DNA of 64,000 nt from Cycas panzhihuaensis (taxonomy: Eukaryota; Cycadophyta). The position numbers and the translations under genes were made by a program. Shown here one piece after another: positions 1 to 10,833 of the stretch. The notes beneath the pieces are model-generated. The model did no database searches and was not told where the DNA came from. It saw only the letters and a list, made by a program, of their open reading frames with translations. The DNA lies in assembly GCA_023213395.1 (NCBI GenBank), contig CM041465.1, forward strand, positions 163,687,741 through 163,751,740, read 5' to 3'. Numbering within the stretch: position 1 is the first letter of the stretch; every line of letters starts with the position of its first letter.

Positions 1-411
1 ATTCTTGAACTTCCACCTCTATATGTAATACTCTATTTATTCTATTAATATAATATTTTATATTTTATTTTAGAAGAAGAGAAAAATAAAAAAGGAACTA
101 CTTAGTAATAAAAAGCATGATGGTAGTTGATAGTTCGATGTTGGTAACAATAGTAGTGAGTACAAAATTATGGGTAATAATAATGGTAAGCATTATGGGA
201 TGGTGGTATTCAAAGGAATACACTTCATCCCTTCATAAGAGTTAAAGGAATTATCATATGTCATTAATAAAGGTTTATTATTTGGGAAGAAAAATAGTTA
301 TGGATAATAGGAAAAGCTACTAAGTTATAGGATTTAGTAGTAGTAAGATAGATATGCTTATTTTAGTTATGCCATTAGAGGGTTGAATGACGATGATGGA
401 GGTGATTAGAG
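1..411. repeat. Repeat block A, copy 1
   Basis: AT-rich non-coding block that recurs at 8113-8502, 33140-33540 and 42535-42934, with a 5'-truncated copy at 45289-45383. In each copy it ends just before the copia Y LTR. At 1, 33140 and 42535 it starts exactly where a copia X 3' LTR ends, so the window probably begins just downstream of a third X element. The only open frames are short and full of Leu and Ile; I do not regard them as coding. Confidence 0.75.
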
Positions 412-967
412 TGTTATCAAAACTAACAATGCTAATGGGAAGTAAAATATTATTAAGAGGGAATTGAATATAATAAAAAGCCAAAGATGTGACTATGGAC
501 ATAGAAGCCATCAAATTGTGGCTAAGAGGGATGTATAATTAAGGGGATTCTTGATCACTCCAATGCCAATGTTGACTATTTTCCCTTCAAAGGTGATAGG
601 TAATAGGGAAAGAATAGTAATAGCCATGTGATGGAATCTTGCAAAAAGAAATTTACATAAATGAATCAACAAATTAGGTTTGAGTCAATTACAATCATAC
701 AAAGAAATTCTTAAAAGATTGTGCACTAGATTTGCAAGGCAAAAATCCCTTTAGGATAGAAAACCACCTCAAAAAGTCATAATATATTTTAATCAAATTG
801 CATTGCATACAATATTCTATCCATCCTTTCATGTAAGGAGAAGATATTATATTCATCCATCATGTGGATAATAATCTTTTAATGGGCTTTATAATTAGTT
901 GGATACCAACTTACTTTATTTAATTATAACATAAGAATATTTTAAGATTCTATTACATAATCTAATA
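412..967 (-). mobile_element. Copia Y 3' LTR, copy 1
   Basis: A 556-bp LTR read on the minus strand. On the plus strand it begins TGTTATCAAAACTAAC and ends CTAATA (the terminal dinucleotide is TA instead of CA). It is followed at 968-976 by TCCCCTCTT, the complement of the PPT AAGAGGGGA, and then by a minus-strand copia RNase H. This LTR-PPT-RNase H order is how the 3' end of a minus-strand Ty1/copia element should look. The matching 5' LTR is not found. Other copies start at 2047, 8503, 11386, 33541, 42935, 45384 and 63508. Confidence 0.7.
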
Positions 968-1390
968 TCCCCTCTTAATATTGGCTTAGAGAATGTATCA
1001 ATTTGAAGAAGACTTCATCATGTAGATCCCTCTTTAACAGAGACTCCTTTAACTTTCAGTGTCTGTCATAATTTTATATACCTAGCCTCTATAACAGACT
1101 TGGCCAATATATCTATAATCTATGAATTTATAGGAAAGTGTAATAATTTAATAATGCCATTATTAATTAAATTATAAATAAAGTGTTGATGAAGCTCGAT
1201 GTACTTATTCTTGGAGTGAGAAATAAGATTAGAAGTAATAGATATATTATTTTTATTATCAGCATTAACTTGAATACGAAATTTTACACACAAAAAAAAA
1301 TAATTCATTAAAGATTTAGTCTATAAAGCTTCCTTACTAACTTTAGCCAAGGCGTAATATCTTACCTGAGTTGGAGAAAGAGCAAAATGT
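968..1390 (-). pseudogene. Copia Y RNase H C-terminus, copy 1
   Basis: The minus strand encodes the end of a Ty1/copia RNase H. The stretch around 1120-1308 reads VNADNKNNISITSNLISHSK, then KYIELHQHFIYNLINNG, the degenerate counterpart of the copia signature for the last catalytic region (VDN..AI.L..N...H.RSKHI...HFI). The residues ALAKVSKEAL lie further upstream. The copia sequence stops abruptly at about 1390, where it is fused to block D/E. RT, integrase and gag are absent. Confidence 0.7.
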
Positions 1391-2046
1391 AGAAAAGCTT
1401 TTGAAAATATTTACCATCAAAATGAAACTTATCATATTATAAGTATGTTATATCCTTCAAAAGGTAAATGAAGAAACTTGATTATGAGCATATGATAAAT
1501 GAAGAATGGTAGTATTAAATAGTGTATTCAATATCAATTCAAAAAATATTTTCTTTTGAGATAGTGTTAAAAGTTAGAGAAATAATTCCTCCAAATCATA
1601 TGAAATCATTTCATAATGAATTAGTACAAAAGAAACAAACAAGTCATGTCAAAGCAATAAATGATTTAAAAAGTAAAGATTTAACCTCCCAAAATAAATA
1701 TCATGTCTTAATGTAGGATGAAGTTCTAGACAATGCATCATAGAAGAAAAATGTTCCCAATAGTTATTATTCAAATATATCAAGAATATTATATAATGAA
1801 ATTATTGAGTATGAAACAAGAGATAATCGACCACAAGCTCAAGAACTGAATGACCTAACTTCTAATATAATCAATGATATTCATAATAGTACATGATAAA
1901 TGTTTAAAGATAATGTAAATAAAATGAATATATAGGATGATAAGAATTCAATAGTTACAATGTATATACCAGAGAACTCCCTAATGCCAATGATAATAGT
2001 TTTTCCTCACAATGAATCTAGAAAAGCCCTAAGCATTTGTATAGAG
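1391..2046 (+). pseudogene. Block D/E, degenerate ORF of unknown function, copy 1
   Basis: Plus-strand reading frame carrying the conserved stretches VREIIPPNHMKSFHNELVQK, DLTSQNKYHVLM, YYSNISRILYNEIIEYETRD and IPENSLMPM. The stops sit where CAG or CAA would be expected. I do not recognise the protein. Copies at 2967, 14612, 16335, 34561, 43915 and 46368 keep the same frame, so it was once coding. This copy is cut at 2041-2046, where a second Y LTR follows after a 3-bp shared TAG. Confidence 0.55.
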
Positions 2047-2602
2047 TGTTATCAAAACTAACAATGCTAATGGGAAGTAAAATATTATTAAGAGGGAATT
2101 GAATATAATAAAAAGTCAAAGATATGACTGTGGACATAGAAGCCATTAAATTGTGGCTAAGAGGGATGTATAATTAAGGGGATTCTTGATCACTCCAATG
2201 CCAATTTTGACTATTTTCCCTTCAAAGGTGATAGGTAATAGGGAAAGAATGGTAATAGCCATGTGATGGAATCTTGCAAAATGAAATTCATATAAATGAA
2301 TCAACAAAATAGGTCTAAGTCAATTATAATCATACAAGGAAATTCGTAAAAGATTGTGCACTAGATTTGCAAGCCAGAAATCACTTTAGGGTAGAAAACC
2401 ACCTCAAAAAGTCATAATATATTTCCATCAAACTGCATTGCGTACAATATTCTATCCATCCTTTCATGTAAGGAGAAGATATTATATTCATCCATCATGT
2501 GGATAATAATCTTTTAATGGACTTTATAATTAGTTAGATGTCAACTTACTTTATTTAATTATAACATAAGAATATTTTAAGATTCTATTACATAATCTAA
2601 TA
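2047..2602 (-). mobile_element. Copia Y 3' LTR, copy 2 (tandem)
   Basis: Second 556-bp Y LTR, 1635 bp downstream of copy 1. It starts TGTTATCAAAAC and ends CTAATA, with the PPT complement TCCCCTCTT after it. It directly follows a truncated D/E block, so 412-2046 and 2047-3680 form a tandem duplication. Confidence 0.7.
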
Positions 2603-2966
2603 TCCCCTCTTTAACAGAGACTCCTTTAACTTTTAGTGTGTGTCATAATTTTATATACCTAGCTTCTATAATAGACTTGGCCAATATATCTATAATCTGT
2701 GAATTTATAGGGAAGTGTAATAATTTAATAACGCCATTATTAGTTAAATTATAAATAAAGTATTGATGAAGCTTGATGTACTTATTCTTGGAATGAGAAA
2801 TAAGATTAGAAGTAATAGATATATTATTTTTATTATTAGCATTAACTTGAATAGATAATTTTACACACGAATAAAATTCATTCATTAAAGATTTAGTCTA
2901 TAAAGCTTCCTTGCTAACTTTAGGCAAGGCATAATATCTGATCTGAGTTGCAGAAAGAGCAAAATG
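2603..2966 (-). pseudogene. Copia Y RNase H C-terminus, copy 2
   Basis: Same minus-strand copia RNase H end as at 968-1390. Its longest open stretch is 2643-2885, with VNANNKNNISITSNLISHSK and the C-terminal IIDILAKSIIEARY. The leader between PPT and RNase H is about 55 bp shorter than in copy 1. It ends at the same fusion with block D/E. Confidence 0.7.
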
Positions 2967-3680
2967 CAGAAAAGCTTTTGAGAATATTTACCATCAGAAT
3001 GAAACTTATCATATTATAAGTATGCTATAGCCTTCAAAAGGTAAATGAAGAAACTTGATTATGAGCATATGATAAATGAATGGTAGTATTAAATAGTGTA
3101 TTCAATATCAATTCGAAAGATATTTTTTTTGAGATAGTGTTAAGAGTTAGAGAAATAATTCCTCCTAATCATATTAAATCATTTCATAATGAATTAGCAC
3201 AAAAGAAGCAAACAAATCATGTCGAAGTAATAAATGATTTAAAAAGTAAATATTTAACCTCCCAAAATAAATATCATGTCTTGATGTAGGATAAAGTTCT
3301 AGACAATGCATCATAGAAGAAAAATATTCCCAATAGTTATTATTCAAATATATCAAGAATATTATATAATGAAATTATTGAGTATGAAACAAGAGATAAT
3401 CGACGACAAGCTCAAGAACTGAATGACCTAACTTCTAATATAACTAATGATATTCATAATAGTACAAGATAAATGTTTAAAGATAATGTAAATAAAATCA
3501 ATATACAGGATAATAAGAATTCAATAGTTACAATGTATATACCAGAGAACTCCCTAATGCCAATGATGATAGTTTTTCCTTGTAATGAATCTAGAAATAC
3601 CCTAACCATTTATATAGTATCATATATTTTAAGACAATATTGTTTTATATCAATGCCGACGTTGACGTTTTAAATTTACA
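2967..3680 (+). pseudogene. Block D/E ORF of unknown function, longest copy
   Basis: The best-preserved copy. From the ATG at 3080 one frame runs to the stop near 3673, about 198 codons. It is broken by three nonsense codons (TAG after HVLM, TAG in the NAS-KK segment, TAA before MFKDN), each one C-to-T change from Gln. Upstream, the same frame continues in other copies through AFENIYHQNET and PSKGRWRNL, so the ancestral protein was longer. No transmembrane segment, zinc finger or polymerase motif is visible. The real termini are unknown. Confidence 0.55.
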
Positions 3681-4490
3681 TAGTCATAATCTACTAAAAA
3701 TTTTTAACTAGTGTACAATTGCATCAACTTATTCAACCTTGCCATTATATTCATACTTGTTATTGTTTAAATCTTCAGTAACTATAAAATTTTGATTACT
3801 TCCTAAACTATGTAAAATATGACCTTTTATCTTCTCAAATGCCCTAGTATCATTAAGGCATTTCATTGTAAAATGCTTATAAGAGTAGATTGTCATGTAG
3901 CCCTAGCCATTATTATATGTGAGCAACCTTGTCTAGAGAATAATATTCATTGTTTAAAGGATCGAATGGTAGAAATAATGTAATGCTTATATCCCTCCCA
4001 TATTGATTACTACTATATATATTTATATATCAACATGGTAAAGTTCAACATGAAGCATGCCATAATATTCAATCACTTTGAGAATATCTTCATACTCAAG
4101 GCTTCATTATTTTAGGGAAAACTTGGTTGCTTTAGGGTTGTATGTGCACTTCCTTCTTAAGCATATTATTTTGATAATTTATTTTAGTTTAAAGCATTTC
4201 TCTATAAAGGTATTGGTGTTGATTATTGAATGTCACAATCACAATGGATTTATTTAATGAGAATTATACTAACTTCCCCACTTTTCATAAGCTGATGAAT
4301 TTAACGATACTTCTTAAGTCTTTAAAGACTGTAACATTTTAATGTGGACTATAATTTTCAAGGTCTCTAGGTCTTTTGGTATGTTTATCATTGGTTAAGA
4401 GTTTGTCTACATGTGTTTTATCAATGGTATTATAATTATTTCTTCTTATTATTGTTTACTTCTTCCATCCCTAAGTTGTCTTCCGTGATT
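3681..4490. repeat. Repeat block F/G, copy 1
   Basis: Conserved block always found between D/E and the AFC kinase fragment. Copies lie at 17061-17930, 35276-36180 and 44631-45288. A minus-strand stretch reading TRAFEKIKGHIL and NQNFIVTEDLNNN looks weakly coding, but it has stops in every copy and I cannot name it. The rest shows no gene. Confidence 0.6.
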
Positions 4491-4790
4491 TCTATCGGGT
4501 GGCTTGAATAGCACATAAAATTCAGCAAGCTAAAATAAAACCCTTTTAGGCATTGGTCATATTAAGAACATAATAATAACATGAATGATTCCCAGAATTA
4601 GGATGGACCTGGCATCTACGTCAATTTTCTGGTAAAGAAATGATGCTTCAAAGCTTCCTTGGTAGAGAGACGGCGGTTGGGATCAAAGTTCAACAAACCA
4701 TGAAGCAACTTAATTAGCACTCTTGATGAGTGGTCCACATGTTGCGTGACAAGATTCTATAGGTGGGGTAAACTCGACCGCCCAAAGACT
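4491..4790 (-). pseudogene. AFC/LAMMER kinase 3' fragment, copy 1
   Basis: The minus strand reads NLVTQHVDHS, LLHGLLNFDP and TKEALKHHFF, the C-terminal lobe (subdomain XI) of plant AFC-type dual-specificity LAMMER kinases, which phosphorylate SR splicing factors. The stop is at 4616-4618, and similar 3' flanking sequence is shared with the copies at 17940 and 36181. Similarity fades beyond about 4790, so only the last 55-60 codons are present. A non-functional relic. Confidence 0.75.
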
Positions 4791-4863
4791 GCTCGCTTCT
4801 TTAATTACTTGGAATTCCTTGACTAGACGCATAAGCATATTAAGCCTTTTGTCTATCCTAAGA

Positions 4864-4887
4864 TATATATATATATATATATATAAT
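4864..4887. repeat. (TA)n microsatellite
   Basis: About eleven uninterrupted TA units, just downstream of the AFC fragment. Confidence 0.95.
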
Positions 4888-4899
4888 TGTGACTTCTTT

Positions 4900-6098
4900 T
4901 AAATCTACTAAAACTATGACCTTCCATCTTTTGAATTACACTAGTATCTTCAGTAGGGAAAATAAAAATGATAGAAAATAATATTTCATAAATGAAAACA
5001 AATGAATAGATACCCAGATCATAATGGTGGCCTTAAGGTACCTTTTATTAACACCAAAATAATGTTATAATAATATTATAATAATACAATATAGTCAGTG
5101 TGTATTTATAGTACATAACTTGATTATGCATGGGATGCACCGTAAAATTCCAACTTCATAATAATATTAATTTGCACAACTGTGCATTATAACTTTACCT
5201 CATGAAGCATGAACTAAGCTATATCAATAGTCCCCCATGATCCACATTAAGGAAGAGTCTTACTTCATCTCAGAATCAATAAGGCTTTGGTCAATATGTC
5301 TTTAATCTAGTCTTTAGTTCTATAATAGTGTAATTTAACTTGACCTTCTAGAACCACCTCTTAAATATAGTGATACTTGATCCTAATGCACTTTGTTTCA
5401 TTGTGCAACACTAGATTCTTCATCATTGAAGAGGTACTTTGATTATCACAATAAATGATTGTGAGTCAACATTGAGCTTAATAAAGGTCTTCTCAAATTC
5501 TCTGGAGCCAAACTATTTCTTGTGTTGCAACATCAATGGCTTTGTACTGTACTTTTGATGTGGATAATGATATTATAGGTTGATTCTTTGTATGCTAAAT
5601 AATTGCTGGTAATCCTATATTGAATATATATTCTTATATTGGTTTGTTTTCTTCAATATCATTGGACCAATCAACATTAGAATATCCAGTCAACTTGTGC
5701 TCATTTAAAGATATGAACTACAAACCATAATCAAATGTTCCTTTGACGTATCTTAGGATACGTTTGTTGTAGTTCAATGTTTTACCTTAGGATCCAACAT
5801 GAATCTTAAAGTCAAATTAACTACATAGGTCATGTCAAGTCGAGTGTTTGTTAGATAAACCAAACTTCCTATTAGTTGATTATACTAGGTATAATCAACT
5901 GAGGGGAATCCTTTAGTTTTACTCAACCTCATTAGGTGTATCAGTATCACTACAACCACTAATTTTAAATTTCTTCAAGATGTCGATTAGATATTTTCTT
6001 TACGACATATATATGCCTTTCCCACTTTGCCACACTTAAATGCCAAGAAAATAGTATAGTTATCTCAAATTAGTTATCTTAAATTTTAAACTCATATC
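4900..6098 (-). pseudogene. Copia W remnant: LTR relic, RNase H and RT end
   Basis: On the minus strand 5240-5470 encodes a copia RNase H end: MKNLVLHNETKCIRIKYHYI, then EVVLEGQVKLHYYRTKD and IKDILTKAL. RT/RNase H-like sequence continues to about 6010. TCCCCCATG near 5232 is a likely PPT complement, so 4910-5230, which contains a TATTTATAG box, is probably the 3' LTR relic; its outer border is not clear. The 5' half is missing, and at 6099 the sequence changes to the LTR of copia V. Confidence 0.6.
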
Positions 6099-6314
6099 TG
6101 TTGAATTTATAAACAGAGAATTAGGAAAAGAATGACTTGAATTATATTAAGACCATGTCTCTATAAATGTACACAATGCAACATAGTTGTTACAAAAAAT
6201 ATTTGTAACTGACTCTTCTGACCATGGCACATGTCAAATAAAAAGAGAGAATTACAAAGATGATTTTGTCACATTATTCTTTATACATCTACGATATAAC
6301 ATTATACTCTAACA
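6099..6314 (-). mobile_element. Copia V 3' LTR
   Basis: A 216-bp LTR. On the plus strand it starts TGTTGAATTTAT and ends CTCTAACA, with TG...CA termini. CCCTCTCTT follows directly, the complement of PPT AAGAGAGGG, and then minus-strand copia RNase H. No 5' LTR is found. Confidence 0.7.
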
Positions 6315-8112
6315 CCCTCTCTTAATATTATATCCTGAACCTATCTTGTTTCTAAGAACTTAAAATCTATCCTTTCTAACAGGCTTTATTAATATATTTG
6401 CAACTTGTTCTAAAGTAGGATAGTATATCAAATCAATTTCCTTATTCTAAACTTTCTCTCTTATGAAATGATGTACTTCAATGTATTTTGTCCTTGCCTG
6501 AAGGATAAGATTCTTGGTTAAGTCAGGAGCCCTAATTGAGTTGCTTCATGGTTTGTTGAACTTTGATCCCCACTGCTATCTCTCTGCTAAGGAAGCCTTG
6601 AAGCATCATATTCTCCAGTGTGTTAAGTCGTACAATGACTTCTTTAGTTTACAAATCATGTTCTCTTATCCTCTTTTGATGTATCCTTCTAGTTGAGTCA
6701 TATAAACTTCTTCTTCTAACTCATTATTTAGGAAAGCAATTTTGACATTTAAAGGAAATATTTTCTATTTTTGTTGAGCAGCCAAGGCAATAACAGTTCT
6801 CACTATATTTAATTTAGCTATAGGAGAAAAGGTCTCTTCAAAATCTACTCCAGTTGTCTATGTATAGCCTTTGGCAACAAGTCTTGCCTTTAATTTCTTT
6901 ATTTTTCTATTTACTCCTTCCTTGACCTTATAAACCCATGTACATTTAACCACTAGTTTAATGGGAGGTGGCTTAACCACTTCCCATGTCTGATTTTTGG
7001 CTATTGATTCCATTTTAGAATCCCTCAATGTTCTCCATTCTAGTTGTTCCTTTGCTTCTTAAAATGATTGTGGCTCAACATTGCTGTATAATACCTGTGG
7101 TTTCTAATTCCTAGTTCTATGTGTGAATAAATCCCCTTTTCCTTCTTCACTAGTTTTGATGTACCACCTTGGTATTTTCTTTTCTTCTCTTGATTCTACT
7201 CCAATGACTGATTCATCTCTTGGTTGTTCTTCTTATGCAGAATCTCCATACACTACTGGCAAAGATTTTGATGCTTGAGTCATTTCTTCTTATGTAAGTT
7301 CTAAGGTTTCTTCCTTAGTGACTTCATGAGGTATTACTTATGATCCCTCTTCAATCTGTCTCATTTGAGATTTGTTATCTTGAATGGTTTATTCATTAAA
7401 CACAACATTTCTACTTGTAAAGATTTTGTTAGTTTTAGGATCAATGCATTTATATGCCTTTGAATTTTTACAGTATCCTATCAAGATACATTCTATATTC
7501 TTAGCATTAAGTTTTGATCTTTTTTTTATCAGGAATATGAATGAAAGATTGACATTTGAAAACTTTTAAATTACTTACATCATGCTTCATACCTATCCAT
7601 GCTTCCTCCAGAGTGATTTGTTCTAGAGCTTTTGTAGGACTTCAATTTATTAAATAACAGGTGATGCTGATAGCTTCTGCCTAATGAGTTTTTTAGACTT
7701 GTTTCTGAAAAATCATGCTACGAATAATTTCTATGATGGTCTTATTTTTCCTTTCAACAACCCCATTCGATTGTGGAGTATGAGTTGTGAATTACCTTTT
7801 TATCCCATTAATTTTGTAAAAATTTAGGAAGTCCTTTGATATATATTCTCCTCCACCGTATAATATAATGCAGTTTATTTTAGCTCCAGATTCTAACTCT
7901 ACTTCTGCTTTGAATTTCTTGAAGACCTCAAAGACTTTAGATTTATCATAGAGGAAGTATACCTATACTTTTTTAGAAAAATCATCAATAAAAGTTAGAA
8001 AATATCTGCATCCATTGATTAAAAGAGGAGTGAAAGGACCATATAAATGAATGTGAATTAGTTCCAATTTATTTTGAGTGTGCCAATTGCTTTCCTTGAA
8101 TGGAAGTTAATG
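6315..8112 (-). pseudogene. Copia V pol remnant, internally deleted
   Basis: Minus strand, in element order. Integrase at about 7690-8100 shows YFLTFIDDFSKK, GGEYISKDFL and THTPQSNGVVERKNKT, with the catalytic Asp of the second motif apparently changed. The start of RT at about 6620-6990 shows TWVYKVKEG, KARLVAKGYT and LKKSLYDL. The RNase H end at about 6330-6520 shows TKYIEVHHFIREK. Most of RT and RNase H is missing, and an 84-bp kinase fragment sits at the break. Gag and the 5' LTR are lost at 8112, where block A starts. Many stops. Confidence 0.75.
6526..6609 (+). pseudogene. AFC kinase fragment inside copia V
   Basis: Plus-strand frame GALIELLHGLLNFDP then KEALKHH, the same AFC kinase C-lobe segment as the larger copies, but in the opposite orientation and only 84 bp long. 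It lies exactly at the internal deletion of copia V, between LYDL of RT and the RNase H end. It looks like filler DNA copied into a repaired break rather than a gene. Confidence 0.7.
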
Positions 8113-8502
8113 TTACTTATCCTATTAATATAATATTTTATATTTAATTTTAAAAGAAAAGAAACTTGAAAAATAACTACTTAGTAATAAAAAGTATGAT
8201 GGTAGTTAATAGTTCGGTATTGGTAAGAATAGTAGTGAGTATAAAATTATGGGTAATAATAATGGCAAGCATGATGGGATGGTGGTATTCAAAGGCATAC
8301 GCTTCATCCCTTCATAAGAGTTAAAGGAATCATCATATACCATTATAAAGGTGTATTATTTGGGAAGTAAAATAGTTATGGATAATAGGAAAAGCTTCTA
8401 AGTTATAGGCTTTAGTAGTAGTAAGACATATATGCTTTTTAGAAATAGTTATTTTAATTATACCACTAGAGGGTTGAATGAGGGTGATGGAGGTGATTAG
8501 AG
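8113..8502. repeat. Repeat block A, copy 2
   Basis: Block A lacking its first about 40 bp, joined directly to the truncated copia V. No coding potential. Confidence 0.7.
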
Positions 8503-9100
8503 TGTTATCAAAACTAACAAAGCTAATAGGAAGTAAAATATTATTAAGAGGGAATTGAATATAATAAAAGGTCTAAGATGTGACTATGGACATAGAAGCC
8601 ATCAAATTGTGGGTAAGAGGGATGTATAATTAAAGGGATCCTTGATCACTTCAATGCTAGTGTTGACTATTTTCCCTTCAAAGGTGATAGGTAATAGGGA
8701 AAGAATAGTAATAGCCACGTGATGGAATCTTGCAAAAAGAAATTCACATAAATGAATCAACAAAATAGGTTTGAATCAACTACGATCGCACAAGGAAATT
8801 CACAAAAGATTGTGCACTAGATTAGCAAGGCGGAAATCCCTTTAGAGTAGAAAAACCACCTCAAAAAGTCATAATATATTTCCACCAAATTTCATTGCAT
8901 ACAATATTCTATCCATCCTTTAATGTAAGGAGAAGATAGTATATGTATCCATCATGTGGATAATAATCTTTTAATGGATTTTATAATTAGTTGGATGTCA
9001 ACTTACTTTATTTACTAATTGACTTTATAAAGATGCCATTTATACGTAATATTTAATTATAATATAAAATTATTATAAGATTCTCTTACACAACCTAATA
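8503..9100 (-). mobile_element. Copia Y 3' LTR, copy 3 (598 bp)
   Basis: Starts TGTTATCAAAAC and ends CCTAATA, followed by the PPT complement TCCCCTCTT. It keeps an about 45-bp segment near its PPT-side end that copies 1 and 2 have lost. Confidence 0.7.
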
Positions 9101-9900
9101 TCCCCTCTTAATATTGACTTAGAGAATGGATCAATTTGAAGAAGACTTCATCACATAGACCCCTCTTTAATAAAGACTTCTCTAACTTTAAGTGTGTGTC
9201 ATAATTTTATATAACTAGCTTCTATAATAGACTTGGTTGATATATCTATAATCTATAAATTTATAAGGAAGTGTAATAATTTAATAATGCCATCATTAAC
9301 TAAATTATAAATAAAGTGTTGAAGAAGCTCGACGTACTTAGTCTTGGAATGAGAAATAAGATTAGAAGTAATAGATATATTATTTTGATTATCAGCATTA
9401 ATTTGAATAGAATATTTTACAAATAAATGAAATTTATTTATTAAAGATTTAATCTATAAAGCTTCCTTACTAACTTTAGCTAAGGTATAATATTTAACCC
9501 CAGTTGCAAAAAAAGTAAAATGCTACATTTTTTCATTCATCTAAGTAATTGAAGTATACCCAACAAAGAAAACATAACCAATAGTTGATTTTCTCTCACC
9601 AATATCTCTAAGCCAATTAGAATTTCTAAAATTGATTAACTAAATATTAATGTTAGTATGATTATAGTTAAGGCCAAACTAAATGGTACCTTATATGTGT
9701 CCTAGAATTCTTTTATATACCTTTCAATCAAAATCATATAATGTTTTTATGAATCTAGAGCATAAAGCATCTGAATAAGATATATTATGATGTGTATGTG
9801 TTAAATAGATTAAACTTCTAACGAACTATTGATATAGAGTTAGATTAACCAAAGGAGATTTTGTTATGATGCTAATTGATCTAATTATTATCTAAAGGCC
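9101..9900 (-). pseudogene. Copia Y RT end and RNase H, copy 3
   Basis: The most informative Y copy, because the pol gene continues past the point where other copies are cut. Minus-strand segments in order are LIYLTHTHHNISYSDALCSR, FGLNYNHTNI, GERKSTIGYVF (the conserved copia RNase H region), YYTLAKVSKEALQIKSL and INADNQNNISITSNLISHSK. This fixes Y as Ty1/copia. Numerous stops and frameshifts. It breaks at about 9900 into the H block. Confidence 0.8.
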
Positions 9901-9922
9901 CGTTCGAATGGATACATCCATC

Positions 9923-10084
9923 TGTTAAATGATATTATATCACTCATGTAAATATGTCACTATTATATCATTTATTTTATAATCCATTATTTGGTCTTTG
10001 ACCCTTTAGTGTATTTACTAGTTCTTGCACATTTGTCCCTTATTTGTGCTCCCATCATCAAATTATAAACTTAGGTTTATAATA
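9923..10084 (+). mobile_element. Putative 162-bp LTR preceding a tRNA-iMet-type PBS
   Basis: Begins TGTTAAATGATATT and ends TTATAATA, followed by two bases and TGGTATTAGAGC. The homologous segment at 12690-12851 is also 162 bp and ends in a perfect ATAACA. The TG...CA ends next to a PBS suggest a short 5' LTR of a plus-strand element, perhaps of TRIM type. No second LTR is seen. Confidence 0.45.
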
Positions 10085-10086
10085 AG

Positions 10087-10098
10087 TGGTATTAGAGC
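10087..10098 (+). other. Primer-binding site, tRNA-iMet type
   Basis: TGGTATTAGAGC differs by one base from the plant consensus TGGTATCAGAGC and lies 2 bp after the putative LTR end. Confidence 0.55.
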
Positions 10099-10833
10099 TA
10101 GCATTCTACCTTATTGAAAGATAATACTAATAAAGGAATAGAAAAAAGAAAAGAACTCTGTAATCATACGCTACCCATCTTCCTCTTACACTCACCATCT
10201 ACTCATGACCTTTCCACATTTCCCCTTTATCCATATAATATCTTGTTATGTATCGAATTCTGAATATCATCTAATCTATTAGAGAGACTTGTATCAAATC
10301 ACCACTAATATATTTATAATATTAAAAGGGATGAATTACATGAATGGTAAAATTACGATAGATATAAATAGTATATATATTTATCGTCGAGATGTTGAAT
10401 GAAAGTTAAAATCTTAACATGAGTATTACAGTATACTTAGGATCTACATATTGAAATATTTATATAGATTTATACTTAACATTCTCTACCTCTATTTCTC
10501 AAGTCCTATGTAAATGATATAATATGTTTTGGTTGAATCTTCAGTAAAGCGCTTTGGCACCATAATAACAGTTTAATATTCAATGTAGTATCTTGGTACC
10601 CATGACTTTGCCATATTCTTGGTGCTATTTGTATTTTCCATAACATTTCAAAGGTGTTCCACTAATACAAATAATATCTTTATATGTCCAACATTATTAA
10701 AGCATGAGAGACTAGACCTACATGTGTGTCTAAGAGAAAACTAATGGATAAGGCAATGTATATCTCTTATCTTAGTGGCAGGAAGTTGTCTATATCATAT
10801 TAGAAGTAATAAAGGAGAGAATATCTATCTATA
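10099..10833. repeat. Repeat block H, copy 1 (first part)
   Basis: Non-coding AT-rich block homologous to 12866-13575. Both contain the landmark CATCTTCCTCTT and long colinear similarity. No gene is visible on either strand. Confidence 0.6.

Noticed and set aside
320-514. 64-codon frame (SIVTSLAFYYIQFPLNNIL) repeated at 33449, 42843 and 45292
   Set aside because: It spans the junction of block A and the Y LTR; conservation is explained by the repeat itself. Leu/Ile-rich, no domain.
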